The notes under the pieces: model-generated | Told to the model about the DNA's origin: nothing | The model's database searches: none | Seen by the model: only the letters and a program-made list of their open reading frames with translations | In this document: positions 12,340 through 23,709 of the stretch, piece after piece | Numbering within the stretch: the stretch's first letter is position 1 | Layout of the letters: each line of letters opens with the position of its first letter | Translations under genes and position numbers: made by a program | Source: Kitagawia praeruptora | Taxonomy: Eukaryota > Streptophyta > Magnoliopsida > Apiales > Apiaceae | Length of the DNA: 64,000 nt | NCBI GenBank assembly: GCA_037693485.1 | Contig: CM075354.1 | Span: forward strand, 63,845,501-63,909,500 | Direction: 5' to 3'

Positions 12340-12425
12340 GTTTTAAACTTGTATAATAAAAATTCGTATACAACGAATAATATCCGTTAGATTTTTAGTT
12401 AAAAATTAGAACTGTTATATAATTA
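12340..12425. repeat. Dispersed 65-bp unit, copy 1 of 4
   Basis: A unit containing AAAATTCGTATACAACG and AATATCCGTTAGATTTTTAG recurs at about 13318-13380, 13865-13930 and 14025-14090 with a few changes. The copies are internal to the Helitron-like block. Confidence 0.7.
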
Positions 12426-12726
12426 TATAAAGGAGAAACGAGGGGAGGTAAAGTGGCGCCGGTCAAATAGCTCGGTTCTATTTTGTTAAATTTCTCAAAT
12501 TTTTGAATTAATAATTCCAATGATTAAAAAAAATCTCAATTCCATTTTAAAACTTTACTAATAGAGGAAATTAAATATATAGTTTCATTATTTTTTACCT
12601 ATAAAATCTTTACTAATGAAGTAAAGTAAATATCTAAATTACATTTTAAATTTTTACTAATCGAGGAAACTTAATATACAATTTCAATATCCCTACCTTT
12701 AAAATTGCATTTTAAAACATTGAAAG

Positions 12727-13205
12727 TTTGGTCGGTCGGTTAGTTGGTTGGTCGGTCGGTCGGTACCTATTGTTTTTACTTAATTACCCTTAAATAAAAT
12801 TTCTCCTAATAACTAATCAATTTTTGTTTTCAAGTAAAACATATTAAAATAATCAATTTCCTTCTAAAATACGTTACATTTTCTATTTTCTTTAGCTAAA
12901 ATCTCTTTTTTCCAATTAAATGACGCCCTTACTTAATTATAAATAAACAATTTCACAATAACTAATCAATTTTCTTTTTCAAGTAAAACATATTAAAATA
13001 ATCAATTTTTTTTAAAAAAATGTTACCTTTTCTATTTCCTTTAGCTAAAATCTATAGTTTTCCAATTATATGGCGCCGGTTGGTTGGTTAGTTGGTTGGT
13101 CGGTACCTATTGTTTTTACTTAATTACCCTTACTTAAATATAAATAAAATTTCTCCTAATAACTAATCAATTTCTGTTTTCAAGTAAAACATATTAAAAT
13201 AATCA
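12727..13205. repeat. Direct duplication with GGTCGGTTGG motif
   Basis: A GGTTGGTCGG-type run followed by TACCTATTGTTTTTACTTAA, an AATAAAATTTCTCC block and TCAAGTAAAACATATT occurs at 12727-12855 and again at 13079-13200. The (GGTY)n run is itself a short microsatellite. Confidence 0.75.
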
Positions 13206-13414
13206 ATTTCTCTAAATTGCATTTTAAATTTTTACTAATCGAGAAAACTAAATATACAACTCAATTGCATTTTAAATTTTATTAATAGTGGAAATTAAAT
13301 ATCAATAACAAAATATAATAAAAATTCGTATACAACGAATAATATCCGTTAGATTTTTAGTTAAAAATTAGAACTATTATATAAATATATAAAGGAGATC
13401 CGAGGGGATCTAAA

Positions 13415-13790
13415 CCTCTACTATTATCCTTCATTTTTTTTATTAATAATATAATTAATGATAATTAGCCGATTGCCTTTTTCAATTAAAAGATGTTTAC
13501 TTATAATTGATATGATATTACCTTTTATAAATACCTAAAATACCATATCTTCCAATCAATAATTTTTTTCTCTCTAATCAGCATTTGGAGCGATCCAATT
13601 GGATCAACCCAAATCTAAACCTCTACTATTATCCTTCATTTTTTTATTAATAATATAATTAATGATAATTAGCTGATTGTCTTTTTCAATTAAAAGATGT
13701 TTACTTATAATTGATGATATTACATTTTATAAATACCTAAAATATCATATCTTCCAATCAATAATTTTTTTTCTATTAATTAAAACACGT
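13415..13790. repeat. Tandem duplication, about 200-bp unit
   Basis: The unit starting AAACCTCTACTATTATCC and ending with an ATCTTCCAATCAATAATTTTTT block is present at about 13413-13570 and again at 13617-13770, nearly identical. Confidence 0.75.
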
Positions 13791-13826
13791 AATTTAAAAC
13801 ATAGTATTGCAATAATTAATACATAC

Positions 13827-14130
13827 CCAAAAATATGACTTCATATCTTCTAACCACTAACAAAATATAACAAAAATTCGTATACAACGGATAATATCCG
13901 TTAGATTTTTAGTTAAAAATTAGAACTGTTAGATTCAATGATTAAATATATTACATGATTAAATTTATTTACTAATTGCATACCCAAAAATATGACATCA
14001 TATCTTCTAACCACTAACAAAATATAATAAAAATTCGTATACAACGAATAATATCCGTTAGAATTTTATTTAAAATTAGAACTGTTAGATCTAATGATTA
14101 AATATGTTACATGATTAAATTTATTTACTA
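13827..14130. repeat. Tandem duplication, about 156-bp unit
   Basis: The block ACCCAAAAATATGACTTCAT through ACATGATTAAATTTATTTAC at 13827-13975 is repeated from 13983, where ACATCAT replaces ACTTCAT. The second copy runs into CAAGGTTCGAATTCTGTC, a tRNA T-arm-like sequence shared with the small Helitrons. Confidence 0.75.
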
Positions 14131-15589
14131 AAATTTCAAGGTTCGAATTCTGTCAACGATACTATTATCCTTCATTTTCTTAATCTTCTTTATTTCTTTG
14201 ATGCCCCTTTTTACCATTACACAGCATTTGGAGCGACCCAAATTAGATTAGATCGACCCAAATCTAAACATATACTATTTTTTGTCATTACACAACATTT
14301 GGAGTAACCCAATTGGATCGACCCAAATCTAAACCTCTACTTTAGTATTATCCTTTATTTTTTTTATCTTTCTTTATTTCTTTGATTCTCTGTTTTGTCA
14401 TTACTCAAATCTATCTCTGTCATTTTTCACCTTCAAGTCCATGCCGCTCAAATCTTCACACTGCTGGATTTTGATGCATGTTTGCACTTTTCAGATTTGA
14501 AAGCTGGTTTTTCACCAAATTAACATCTCAACCCCCTGAAGTAGGGTTAAGGTATGTGTACTAGACCTCCGTACGGGTCATATATGTTTGGTTCCAGTTT
14601 TCAGTTTGGCCATAAGAGTTAAGTTTTTATTGATTTCATAATATTAAAAATTAGACAGGATAATATTGGTTTGGTTTTGATTTTGGTTTAGAATTTAAGA
14701 ATTAAAGTTTTAATGAATTACCCGATGTTATAATAATATACAGGACACCAGAAAGGTACCTTTAAAATATTTGCTTGGCCTTTCAATTTTTTATTATACA
14801 TGTCGTAATAACAAAGGTAGTTGGAAAGATTACCAGTTAATAACATTGACACAGTACGGACCATGTTATTTGTAAATAATCTTGGGACTCAGTTTGATAC
14901 TTATCGACATTATTTTGTTTTCAAGCAAGTTTATGTTCTTTATGGATTTGTTCAACTTAATGTTCATGGGGTAGACATGCTACGTACCAGAAGGTCTTAT
15001 GGAATAACATACTTTTTATCGGATGTCTCCGAAGGGACTATGGAATAGCATACTTAGAAGCTCAGACCCACGTCACAAGCCTCACCCTCTGGGTCAGGTA
15101 ACATTGCTCTTATTTATGCTCTAAATATCTTCTTTACTCGCGTTCAATTTCACTTCATATATGATCTCATATTTAGCACTTTCACTTGAGCTCCATTTTA
15201 AAATATAAAAGCACTAACTTTTTCCTTTTTCAGTTTAGTTGGCTTTTTGAGAGAGAATAAGTAATGGAAAATGTGATTGTTATAATTTGTAATCATACAT
15301 TATTTAAAGATAAAAGTGAATAAGTGAGCTTCTTGCGGAGACCTGTGTTTTTGGTAAACAGTATTATCCTTCATTTTTTTAATCTTTTTTATTTATTTAA
15401 TGCCCCTTTTTGTCATTACACAGCATTTGGAGCAACCCAATTTAGATTGGAACAAAAAATTCTAATATGATATTGTACTTACCTCCAGCCTTTCTCTTCT
15501 CCTCCAGCTACATAATTTTAAATATTGAAAACAAAATACAATACAAGAAGAAGTTTGCATTTATAAATATAGATTACAAGCAGAGAGAG

Positions 15590-15708
15590 ATGTTTAGTTA
15601 CAGATAGACTACATAGCAACAACATAAGTGATAAAAAGAAAGCTGTTAGTTACAGATAGACTACATAGCAACAACATAAGTGATAAAAAGAAAGATGGTC
15701 CACATGAT
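15590..15708. repeat. 50-bp tandem duplication
   Basis: GTTACAGATAGACTACATAG and the following AGTGATAAAAAGAAAG segment occur twice in tandem with almost no change, which implies a recent duplication. No gene is associated. Confidence 0.85.
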
Positions 15709-16139
15709 GATCAAGCTAATGAAGTATTGAAGTAATTAACAAGCATGAACCACATAAGCAACTTCAATTTTATAGGTATTGTTTATCATAACGTGGGTAA
15801 TGGGTTTATGTATTCCAATTAATTTTATTTTTGGTTACCCCTCTAAGTTGATCACAAAAAAATTAACAACCCATCAAAATAAGTAGTTTAAGAATATATT
15901 CAAATTCAAATTATTATATTCATTTCAATAAGAACACACTTTTAATATAATAAAGTCAGCCATGGTGAAAGACCTTAATTTGAACATAAACAATAAATCT
16001 ACTAGAATATTTATCTAATATTTTGGCTTGCTTATTTAATTGTATAATTTACTTATTTTTAATAAAAGAATCTAAATTAATAATATATATACACTATTTT
16101 TTCATACATGAATTTACTAATACAGTTTAATGGTCACGC

Positions 16140-16410
16140 TCTGGTGAGAATGAGAACAGTGAGAACACACATTTTCACTACATTTCAAGCTATTTTAAAG
16201 GGCCCCGCTAGAGGCATCTTCACCAAAAAAAGTCATATAATTCTACCCTCTATCCATTCATAAAAAAATTAACAAAAAAATAAAATAAAATGAGAACAGT
16301 GAGAACACACATATTCGCTACATTTCAAACTATTTTAAAGGGCCCCGCTAGGGGCATTTTCACACAAAAGTCTTATAATTCTACCCTCTATCCATTCATA
16401 AAAAAATTTA
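16140..16410. repeat. 145-bp tandem duplication
   Basis: GAGAACAGTGAGAACACACA ... GGGCCCCGCTAGAGGCAT ... ACCCTCTATCCATTCATAA is present from about 16146 and again from about 16291. The two copies differ at scattered positions. Confidence 0.8.
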
Positions 16411-17073
16411 ACAAAAAAAATTAAAAATTGCTTGAAATGTGATCTCATTGTTCTCCAACATTTACACATTATATTAACTATGAAGTCTCATAGTTAATAT
16501 AACATATTCTTGATATTATATGAGGTTTAATGTTTTGGAGCCATTTAATGTTTTGGAGTCATTGGGGGTGAAGGAATTATCATTTTCGCATTTGAATAAT
16601 GAAGACAATTTATTATTGTTTTCAATTAGAGAACAATATTTGTAAAAATATTTATTATTTTTATTGCAGATTTTGATGGATTAAATAAATTTTCAACATT
16701 GTTAAAATAGAATTGTATGCTACTTTTTTATATAAATTTTAGCATATCATTATTTTATTAAATACTTATATAATTGTATCTAATATCTTGCTAAGAATTG
16801 ATTATATATATAATTGCATACAATATATTTTTAAGAAATCAATCAAATTTGTTAAATTTTTGGTATTGTAAATTTAAATTAAGTAAGATGTTTTAAGAAA
16901 TCAATCAAATTTTTTAAATTTTTGGTATTATCATTTTAAATTAAATAAGAAGCCGTGTACGAAGTACGGGCAAAATGCTAGTTACAATAAAAAGTAAAAA
17001 TCAATCACCCACCAAACAAGATAAATTAAAAAAGAACATAATGAAGAATCGAGTGAAGTTCCTGAAAACTTAC

Positions 17074-17821
17074 AGGAAGATTTTGTACTTTGGGAGTCTT
17101 ATTTCCCCTTACAGTTTCAGCATTGAAAGATTTTAGTGCACTACAAAGGAATTAAGAAACATATCAAACATGGGAAAGCATAAAAATTTTATTTATTTAT
17201 TTATTTATGTCATATTAATACCTGATTAAAACTTTTTCTAATGCTGGAAAACGTGTTGCTTGAGGCAGCGGATTAAGAATGAAGATATCACTTTCCCAAA
17301 TTACGAACAAAACCCAGTGGTAACTATTTTTTTATAAAGTACAATAAAAAAGCAGAATTAGTACATTAGTATAATCCCTATCTCACAATTAATCTTAAGT
17401 ATTACACTTACTTTTCGTTATGTGGCATGAAGAAAACGCGATCTGGGTTACCCTCCTTCAGCCTTCGAACAACCATAGCTTCGAAGTCGGAATTTATGTT
17501 AAATGTGGCTGATGGATCAAAAAAACCAAACATGTCTAGCAATTCCTTTTGACGAAGCACGGTATGTAGGTACCTATAAATAATATTTTAAGTTTATAAG
17601 TACGTACTCCTGCAGAAAAATTAGACAACATTCAAAAAGGGAAAAAAAGGAATATGCTTACGCCATATATGCTGATATTGCAGCTTGGCCAATCATCTCA
17701 AATTCTAACAACGCAATTAAATTCTCAGCCAACACAAACATTCTTCTCTCAGTGCCAAAAACTTCCGCATCACATGGTATTTCTATTGATAACCCCATCT
17801 CTTTCATAGTCGTAATTGCAT
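17074..17821 (-). pseudogene. Ulp1-like C48 peptidase, 5-prime exons
   Basis: Four minus-strand exons join in phase with GT-AG introns. Exon A, 17821-17662, contains MGLSIEIPCDAEVFGTERRM and LIALLEFEMIGQAAISAYMA. Exon B, 17572-17412, contains YLHTVLRQKELLDMFGFFDP and FFMPHNE. Exon C, 17323-17222, contains YHWVLFVIWESDIFILNPLP. Exon D, 17140-17074, contains SALKSFNAETVRGNKTPKVQ and ends NLP. The HW box carries the expected catalytic His; the usual acidic residue of the following DPL-type box reads Asn here. Such Ulp1-like genes are common in plant CACTA and Mutator-like elements, where they are thought to be deSUMOylase relatives. The exon with the catalytic Cys lies at 11097, beyond the Helitron-type insertion. 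The 5-prime exons upstream of 17821 are missing. Confidence 0.8.
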
Positions 17822-18125
17822 GTTTATAAAAACTGTTGCTGTATGTCGAAATAATGTTGCTGTAGGCTCAAAACATATCAAAGGTAACAATTTTTTGGTG
17901 TTTCTATTTTTGCATTGCCTTTGGGGTCCACGGCAACATTCTCCTCCTCTATGGCAAAATCAGTTTTGGTGTTGGGATAGACTTGTTATAGCAACAATAT
18001 TATTAGCCTAGAGCAACTTAATATTTATGTTACCTTTGTGTTAAAATATACGTAAATGATAGTGGGCCCTACTATGGACCGAAATAAACCCAACAAGTGG
18101 GGCCCATTTGTTTGATAAATAAAAC
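17822..18125. mobile_element. Fragment of the TGTTGCC-type CACTA family
   Basis: The stretch carries repeated TGTTGCTGTA, GGCAACATT, TGCCTTTGGGGTCCACGGCA and AGTGGGGCCCATTTG motifs. They match the subterminal arrays of the complete CACTA element at 21574-26199 (for example 25860-26150). No CACTA terminus is visible, so this is a fragment. It abuts the 5-prime end of the Ulp1-like exons. Confidence 0.55.
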
Positions 18126-18186
18126 ATATAGGATATATATACGCATATATATACGCATATCTCAATACAACAAATTCAACACAAAA

Positions 18187-19360
18187 TCAAAAATAATTCT
18201 TTATTTTATCTGTACAAAAGTAATTCTTCACATTAATACATAAATTAATAACATAATCGTCTTTACACGGTATAAGTACATAATCCTTCTTAGAATCCTT
18301 GTAAAAAAAACAAATCCTATCTAGAAAATACCACACCTTAAAAATTATATAACTAATTAACTTGACGAACAATCTTCTGCATTTTTACGTTCAGCTTCTC
18401 TTCATTCAGAAATCAATGTTTGAGTATGATCCTAGGAGCTACATGAGTCTAGTTGGGTCTCCATAATATTCAACCTGCACAAAACCAAGAGATTAGTAAT
18501 AAAACTACTGACTTCATTTAAAACAAGTATTTAAAACCATTTTCTAGTTGTTTCATGTATTCAACACATGAAACAAGATCTGTTCTAATTGATCAGAATC
18601 TAGAAGTTGTTTAAATTATAAATGTTATGACGATATGATACTTCTTATACATTCTGCTCATGTTCCAACTTTGGCTTACTGCTATATTGTGGTTCTCGAA
18701 ATTTATCGCGATATACCTTCCTCCCACTATTTTTATTAGAAAGTAGATCTCTCTAAAGAAACACATCAGTCCTAGCAACAAACACTTTGTTCTTGGAAGG
18801 ACCCCTTTGTTTCATTCAGGTACCCATAAAATCTAATTTTGTTCCAAATTGTCAAAGATCAAACATTTCACAAATGCTTCACGTCCCCAAGCATTTCATA
18901 AATGACATGCTATGACTATCTCAAATTCCCCATCTCTTACGGGGAATGATACTTCTTATACATTCTGCTCATGTTCCAACTTTGGCTTACTGCTATATTG
19001 TGGTTCTCGAAATTTATCGCGATATACCTTCCTCCCACTATTTTTATTAGAAAGTAGATCTCTCTAAAGAAACACATCAGTCCTAGCAACAAACACTTTG
19101 TTCTTGGAAGGACCCCTTTGTTTCATTCAGGTACCCATAAAATCTAATTTTGTTCCAAATTGTCAAAGATCACACATTTCACAAATGCTTCACGTCCCCA
19201 AGCATTTCATAAATGACATGCTATGACTATCTCAAATTCCCCATCTCTTATGGGGTTTTTTGAACCGTCTAGTAGGAACATCGGTTAAGTGTATATGCAA
19301 CCGTCTCCAGAGCGTAACCCTAGAAATAAATTGAAAGATCCACTTGACTCATCATTGATT
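18187..19360 (-). pseudogene. Ty1/copia integrase-downstream relic
   Basis: The minus strand contains decayed copia pol signatures: LETVAYTLNR (about 19310), a KTPYEM-like segment (19262), then LDFMGYLNETKG and KNKVFVARTDVFL followed by RDLLSNKNSGRKVY, with many stops and shifts. These are the segments that follow the integrase core in copia polyproteins. The relic contains a recent internal tandem duplication (18635-19256). No RT domain or LTR was identified. Confidence 0.7.
18635..19256. repeat. 311-bp tandem duplication inside the copia relic
   Basis: The block beginning ATGATACTTCTTATAC at 18635 starts again at 18946 and is almost identical throughout, including CACGTCCCCAAGCATTTCAT. The near-absence of changes suggests a recent event, younger than the decay of the copia reading frames. 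Confidence 0.9.
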
Positions 19361-19361
19361 G

Positions 19362-19365
<4 letters not shown>

Positions 19366-19417
<52 letters not shown>
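19366..19417. repeat. (TA)n microsatellite
   Basis: An uninterrupted TA run of about 50 bp directly abuts the MITE starting at 19418. Confidence 0.95.
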
Positions 19418-19422
<5 letters not shown>

Positions 19423-19808
19423 TAAGTTCTATGGAGACCAACATTTTTAGCGGAGACCGGAGACCAATATCAATCAAAACATTGCAAAAACTTATTTATT
19501 GAAAATAATGTTCTATGAAAATCACTATATCATCAATTTCATTGAAAATCTTGAAGATCATATATGTTTTACATGCAAATTTCATTAAAAATCTTGAAAA
19601 TCATGTATGTTCTGCAAACAAAATATTGCAGAACGTATTGTTCTCCAAAACATGTTCTGCTTGCAATTCATATATGATTTTTTAAGATTTTGAATGAAAT
19701 AAAAATGTTAATTGAACATTATTTGCAAATATATATGTTTTGCAGTGTTTTGAGTGCATAATGTATATGGTCTCCACTCAAATGGTGGTCTCCATAGAAC
19801 TTAGCTCT
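19418..19808. mobile_element. MITE in a TA repeat
   Basis: The ends are inverted: AGGGTTAAGTTCTATGGAGA at the left, and AGAGCTAAGTTCTATGGAGA on the other strand at the right. Both ends are flanked by TA runs. The element is 391 bp with no coding capacity. TA target preference suggests a Tc1/mariner (Stowaway-like) origin, but the superfamily is an inference. Confidence 0.75.
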
Positions 19809-19826
19809 ATATATATATATATATAT

Positions 19827-20307
19827 AGTTGCACTCCATGAAGAACACCTTATATAAAGAACAATAAAGAACATTTTTCAAAAAAAAAAATATTTTCGGG
19901 TGAACAGTGGCTGTTGACGTGACATGCCAAGTCAGCATCTGCCATGTGGCACTGCCACGTCAAAAGGTGGACCCCCCATTTGCTGGCGTGGTAGTGCTAC
20001 ATGGCATGACACGTGGTAGATGTTGATGTGGCATGCCATGTGGCACGGTCACGTCATCAAATATGGGCCCCTGCTGATGTGGTAGTGCCACGTCAGCATG
20101 CCACGTGGCAGGTGCTAACGTGGAAATACCACGTGGCAGGCATTGTTCACCCACTTTTTTTTGGAAAATCTAGTATGTGAGGGTGCATTTTAATTGTGTG
20201 GGTGCCCCTGGCGGGGCCATTAGATCATAATAGAATCAATGGTTTATATTGGTATAAGAGTGTTCTTTATTGTTCTTTATATAAAGGTGTTCTTTATGGA
20301 GCAATGA

Positions 20308-20310
<3 letters not shown>
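19827..20310. mobile_element. MITE packed with CACGTG/ACGT motifs
   Basis: The termini form a ~47-bp inverted repeat (AGTTGCACTCCATGAAGAAC at the left; its counterpart on the other strand at the right reads ATTGCTCCATAAAGAACACC). The core at 19905-20150 is GC-rich and carries many ACGT elements: GACGTG, CCACGTCA, ACACGTGG, CCACGTCAGC, CCACGTGGCA and CCACGTGGCAGG. GCCACGTGGC-type sites are G-boxes, bound by bZIP and bHLH factors. No coding sequence. It lies between two TA microsatellites. Confidence 0.75.
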
Positions 20311-20341
<31 letters not shown>

Positions 20342-20345
<4 letters not shown>

Positions 20346-20871
20346 CATTTTACCCGTGCTACGCACCGAAAGCACAATTTTAAAATTTCAAAATAGTTAC
20401 AAAAATATATAGTGTATCAAAAAATAAATTATTTGTTTATTTTGTTTTGAGAGTAACGAATCCGATGTGCATCTCAAGTAACTTTACTGAAATTATGTGT
20501 AATTGTATGGACGCGTGTTAAATGATTTTGAAAAATTGTGTATATAAAAAAAAGATTAATATCACAACACATTCATTTGATATAAGATAAAATTTACCTG
20601 AGATACATATCAATTTTCTTATTCCCTTTTATTTTTTACCCAAGTAAATTAACGACATTTTATGCTATTTTTACAGAAAGTTTGGTTCAATATAATCATG
20701 TTTTGAGGATCATGCGTAGAGAACAATGAAAACATAATTATTAATAAAAAAATAAATCAAATAGATATTTTTCATTCTATAAATGCAAATAAAATAGGAA
20801 ATGAACAATTCTAGAGGTCCAAAAAAAATTCCAAAAAATTCCCAAAGAGTGAGTTGTCATATTTTGATTGG
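20342..20871 (-). mobile_element. Helitron 3-prime end fragment
   Basis: On the minus strand, hairpin-forming GGTGCGTAGCACGGG and a short spacer precede CTAA at 20345-20342, fitting the CTRR rule. The same terminal hairpin recurs at 20875-20900 and 62457-62475. The 5-prime end is not identified, and there is no coding sequence. Confidence 0.55.
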
Positions 20872-22199
20872 TTAGCGTTCTACCCGTGCTACGCACCGAA
20901 TGATAAAATTAATTAATTAATATAAACATATTATTTTAATCATTATTTATATAAAAAGAAGAAGATAATTTCATTAAAATTTAGGTATAAAATTATCGTC
21001 AATTTATACCAAATGCATTAATATCATTATTATCAAACAATTATCATAACATTCACATCCCCGCTCAAACATTCTAAGCCCCTCTTTATTGTTTTTTATA
21101 ATTTTATTTTTCATTTGATTTCTCTCATTTTTGAGAATCTTTCAACCTAGTTCATAAGTTTTATATCCATATTTTAAGTTTTGTTACTTTGAAAAATTGG
21201 TATATATAAATGTGCAGAGTGCAGTACAATGGGTTTCTATATATTTTATTATATTAATATTTAAAATATTTGCATGGGTCGCGATCAATTTTTCGAATAG
21301 TATTAAAAGTTCATAAACACTTATTTCTAACAACCGTTATAAATCATTAGATTTTCTCTCAAAAAGAGGTTGCAACGATATGAAAAAGGATCACTACTGT
21401 GCAAGATCAATACAACTAACATAATTATAATAAGGAAAACTTTCATCTAATCTAGTTTCCTATGTGTTTGCTCCATATCTTTTTTACAAATTTTATGTTC
21501 ATTTATTAGTAAATTGATTTACTATAGAAAAATAAACATTATCAATTGACCAAAAAATCCAATATATCCCATTCACTACACCATAAAAGGCCTACTATCA
21601 CATTTAGAGCATGTGTTGCCTTTGGATATGTTACCTTTGCCATGCATGTTTTTGGCTATTACAATATTATCATTTTCATGTTGCCTTAGGTAGCAAAAAT
21701 ATGTTGGCATAGAATAAAAGTGTTTGTATGTTGCCGTAGGTATGAAATTGTGTTGCCATACTTTTGCAATGAACAAAATTTTATATTTTCTACTAAAAAT
21801 TAAAAATTTAACATTTTTTCACATGAAAATTACTTTTTTTGGATAAAAATAATCAAGCAAGTTTTATAAAAATCAAGAATATTTCAGTAGGTGAATATTT
21901 CATTAAAAATGTTAAAACATTTTAAAATAAATAATTTTATTTTTATGTTCATTAAATATTATTAAACAAAATTTTTAAAATGATTTTTTTTTTCTAAATA
22001 TTTAATAATATATATTTTAAAAAAATATTTTCGTATAAGACTAAAAATATTTGAATTAAATATTTCAGATTATGTAAAAGGAATTGAATATTTAATGAAA
22101 AAATAAATTATTTTTCAAAATAATTAAAAGAAAGAAATCAGAAATTAAATTATTTTTTCCTTGTAAGAGACAAAAAAGATGAAAATTTGGGGAAATTGG

Positions 22200-22285
22200 T
22201 GAGCGGCAAAAAGACCGCCCAACCAATTCATTAGATCCCTCCTAAAACACTTGCTTCCCTTTCCATTTTCCCACTTCGACTCACT

Positions 22286-22316
<31 letters not shown>

Positions 22317-22870
22317 ACTCTCTCTCAACCAGATGAGCGAACAGGGCAAACACACACATACACCCTATACTCACACACACTTTATATTCTCCTATCTCTC
22401 TCTATATATACTCTCTCCTCTCTTTCTCTCTCACATTATCTGTATGCACATCTCCCCATTCTTCGCTAGTTCAATTCGGGTTCAATTTGTTCGATTTGTA
22501 ATTTTAGTTTAGTATTTTTTTTCCACTAATTTGGGGCATTTTTTTCTGTCTCAGGTTAATTTCGAGTTAGGACTTCAAACGGATCGGGTCAATTATGGGG
22601 CTTCAATCAAATTTAATTTGGGGCTTTCAAAATTAGGGTTTCAGTTGTGTTTGATTTGGGGCTTATGTGAGAAATAAGAAAAATCAAAATCAAGTTTGTC
22701 TTGTATTACTTATAATTTTATTTGTGCACTGTTTTTTTCCTTTTTTTTTGCACTGTTGTTTTCTGTTAACTTAAATTTGCAGGTCTTTTTCTTTTATGAT
22801 GCAGATGTGCTGGTATTTTACACTATGAGAGAATCCTTGGACAAGGCTATGTGAGCACTGGAGGGTTTGG
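22200..22870 (+). other. CT-rich leader-like sequence inside the CACTA
   Basis: A CT microsatellite (about 22293-22440) is followed by sequence resembling a plant 5-prime leader and first intron. Base composition differs from the surrounding element. It may be a captured promoter/leader segment, or the element's own promoter; the sequence does not decide this. Confidence 0.35.
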
Positions 22871-23709
22871 TATAACACATTGACTATATTCCTTTCTACC
22901 CTTACTTATTTAGTTGTTCCAAAGAGAGACCAACAAAATGGTGTGTGTGCATGCCTGTTTTTCTGTGTGTGCCTGTATTTGTGTATCTCTGTGTGTGCTT
23001 GTGTGGATATGCATGAAGTGTGAATAAATTGTGAATTATTATCTGTTCCTAATTGTATTTGTCATGATCAAATATGGTGACTAGTTTTATATGGCAATAA
23101 TGAACATAAAAGTCAATGGCTGGTGATTTCTGAGTGAGTTTTATATCCATGAGTGAGTTGTGATTTCTGAATTTTAACTTTTCTCTCTGGTAGCATGTTC
23201 GATATACCTCCACTGTAGCACTTTTAATTTCATTGATATTTCTAAGAAAGAAAGCAAATATTGTATACCCTCTAGATGGCAGAATTCACTTCTTCATTTT
23301 ACATGTCATCAATTAGTTTTATCCCTTGTATATGTGGTGTCCTCTCTTTGCATTTATACGACGAATATATGAACAGTACTTCATTAGCCGATTATATATA
23401 GTGTAGGGATGTACTAAGATTGTAGGTGGGACTTGTCTAATATAGTATATCATAATCTTTGATGGAGAAAAGAAAGTGAAGTTGTAGGGGATCTTAAAGT
23501 TTCAGCATTTATAATATCTGAAGTTCTGCTTACTTTTTTACGAAGTATACCTATATCATTAGCATAATTGTGGTGTAAGGGACAACATGCTTTGAATTAC
23601 CTCTGTCTATATTTAATGACCACCCTTTTTGGTTTCAATTTTATTATAGGTCGATAGATGGTATAAACAGTATTTTCATCAGATGCAGATTGTGGTATCT
23701 TCAGATGTA

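Larger units (their letters stand above)
11098..16981 (+). mobile_element. Repeat-rich insertion ending in a Helitron 3-prime terminus
   Basis: This ~5.9-kb block lies between exons of the Ulp1-like gene. Its right edge is a textbook Helitron end: hairpin CCGTGTACGAAGTACGGG (16953-16970), spacer, then CTAG (16978-16981) followed by T. The left edge (TC) is not certain. The block is a patchwork of short-spaced duplications, including recurring units TTTGATGTCC...TGTCATTACACA and GGAGCGACCCAA (about 11190, 11290, 13590, 14215, 14300, 15420). No Helitron Rep/helicase coding sequence is present. It may be several nested insertions rather than one element. Confidence 0.55.

Noticed and set aside
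17820..18011. 63-codon plus-strand frame
   Set aside because: It consists of CACTA-family subterminal repeats.
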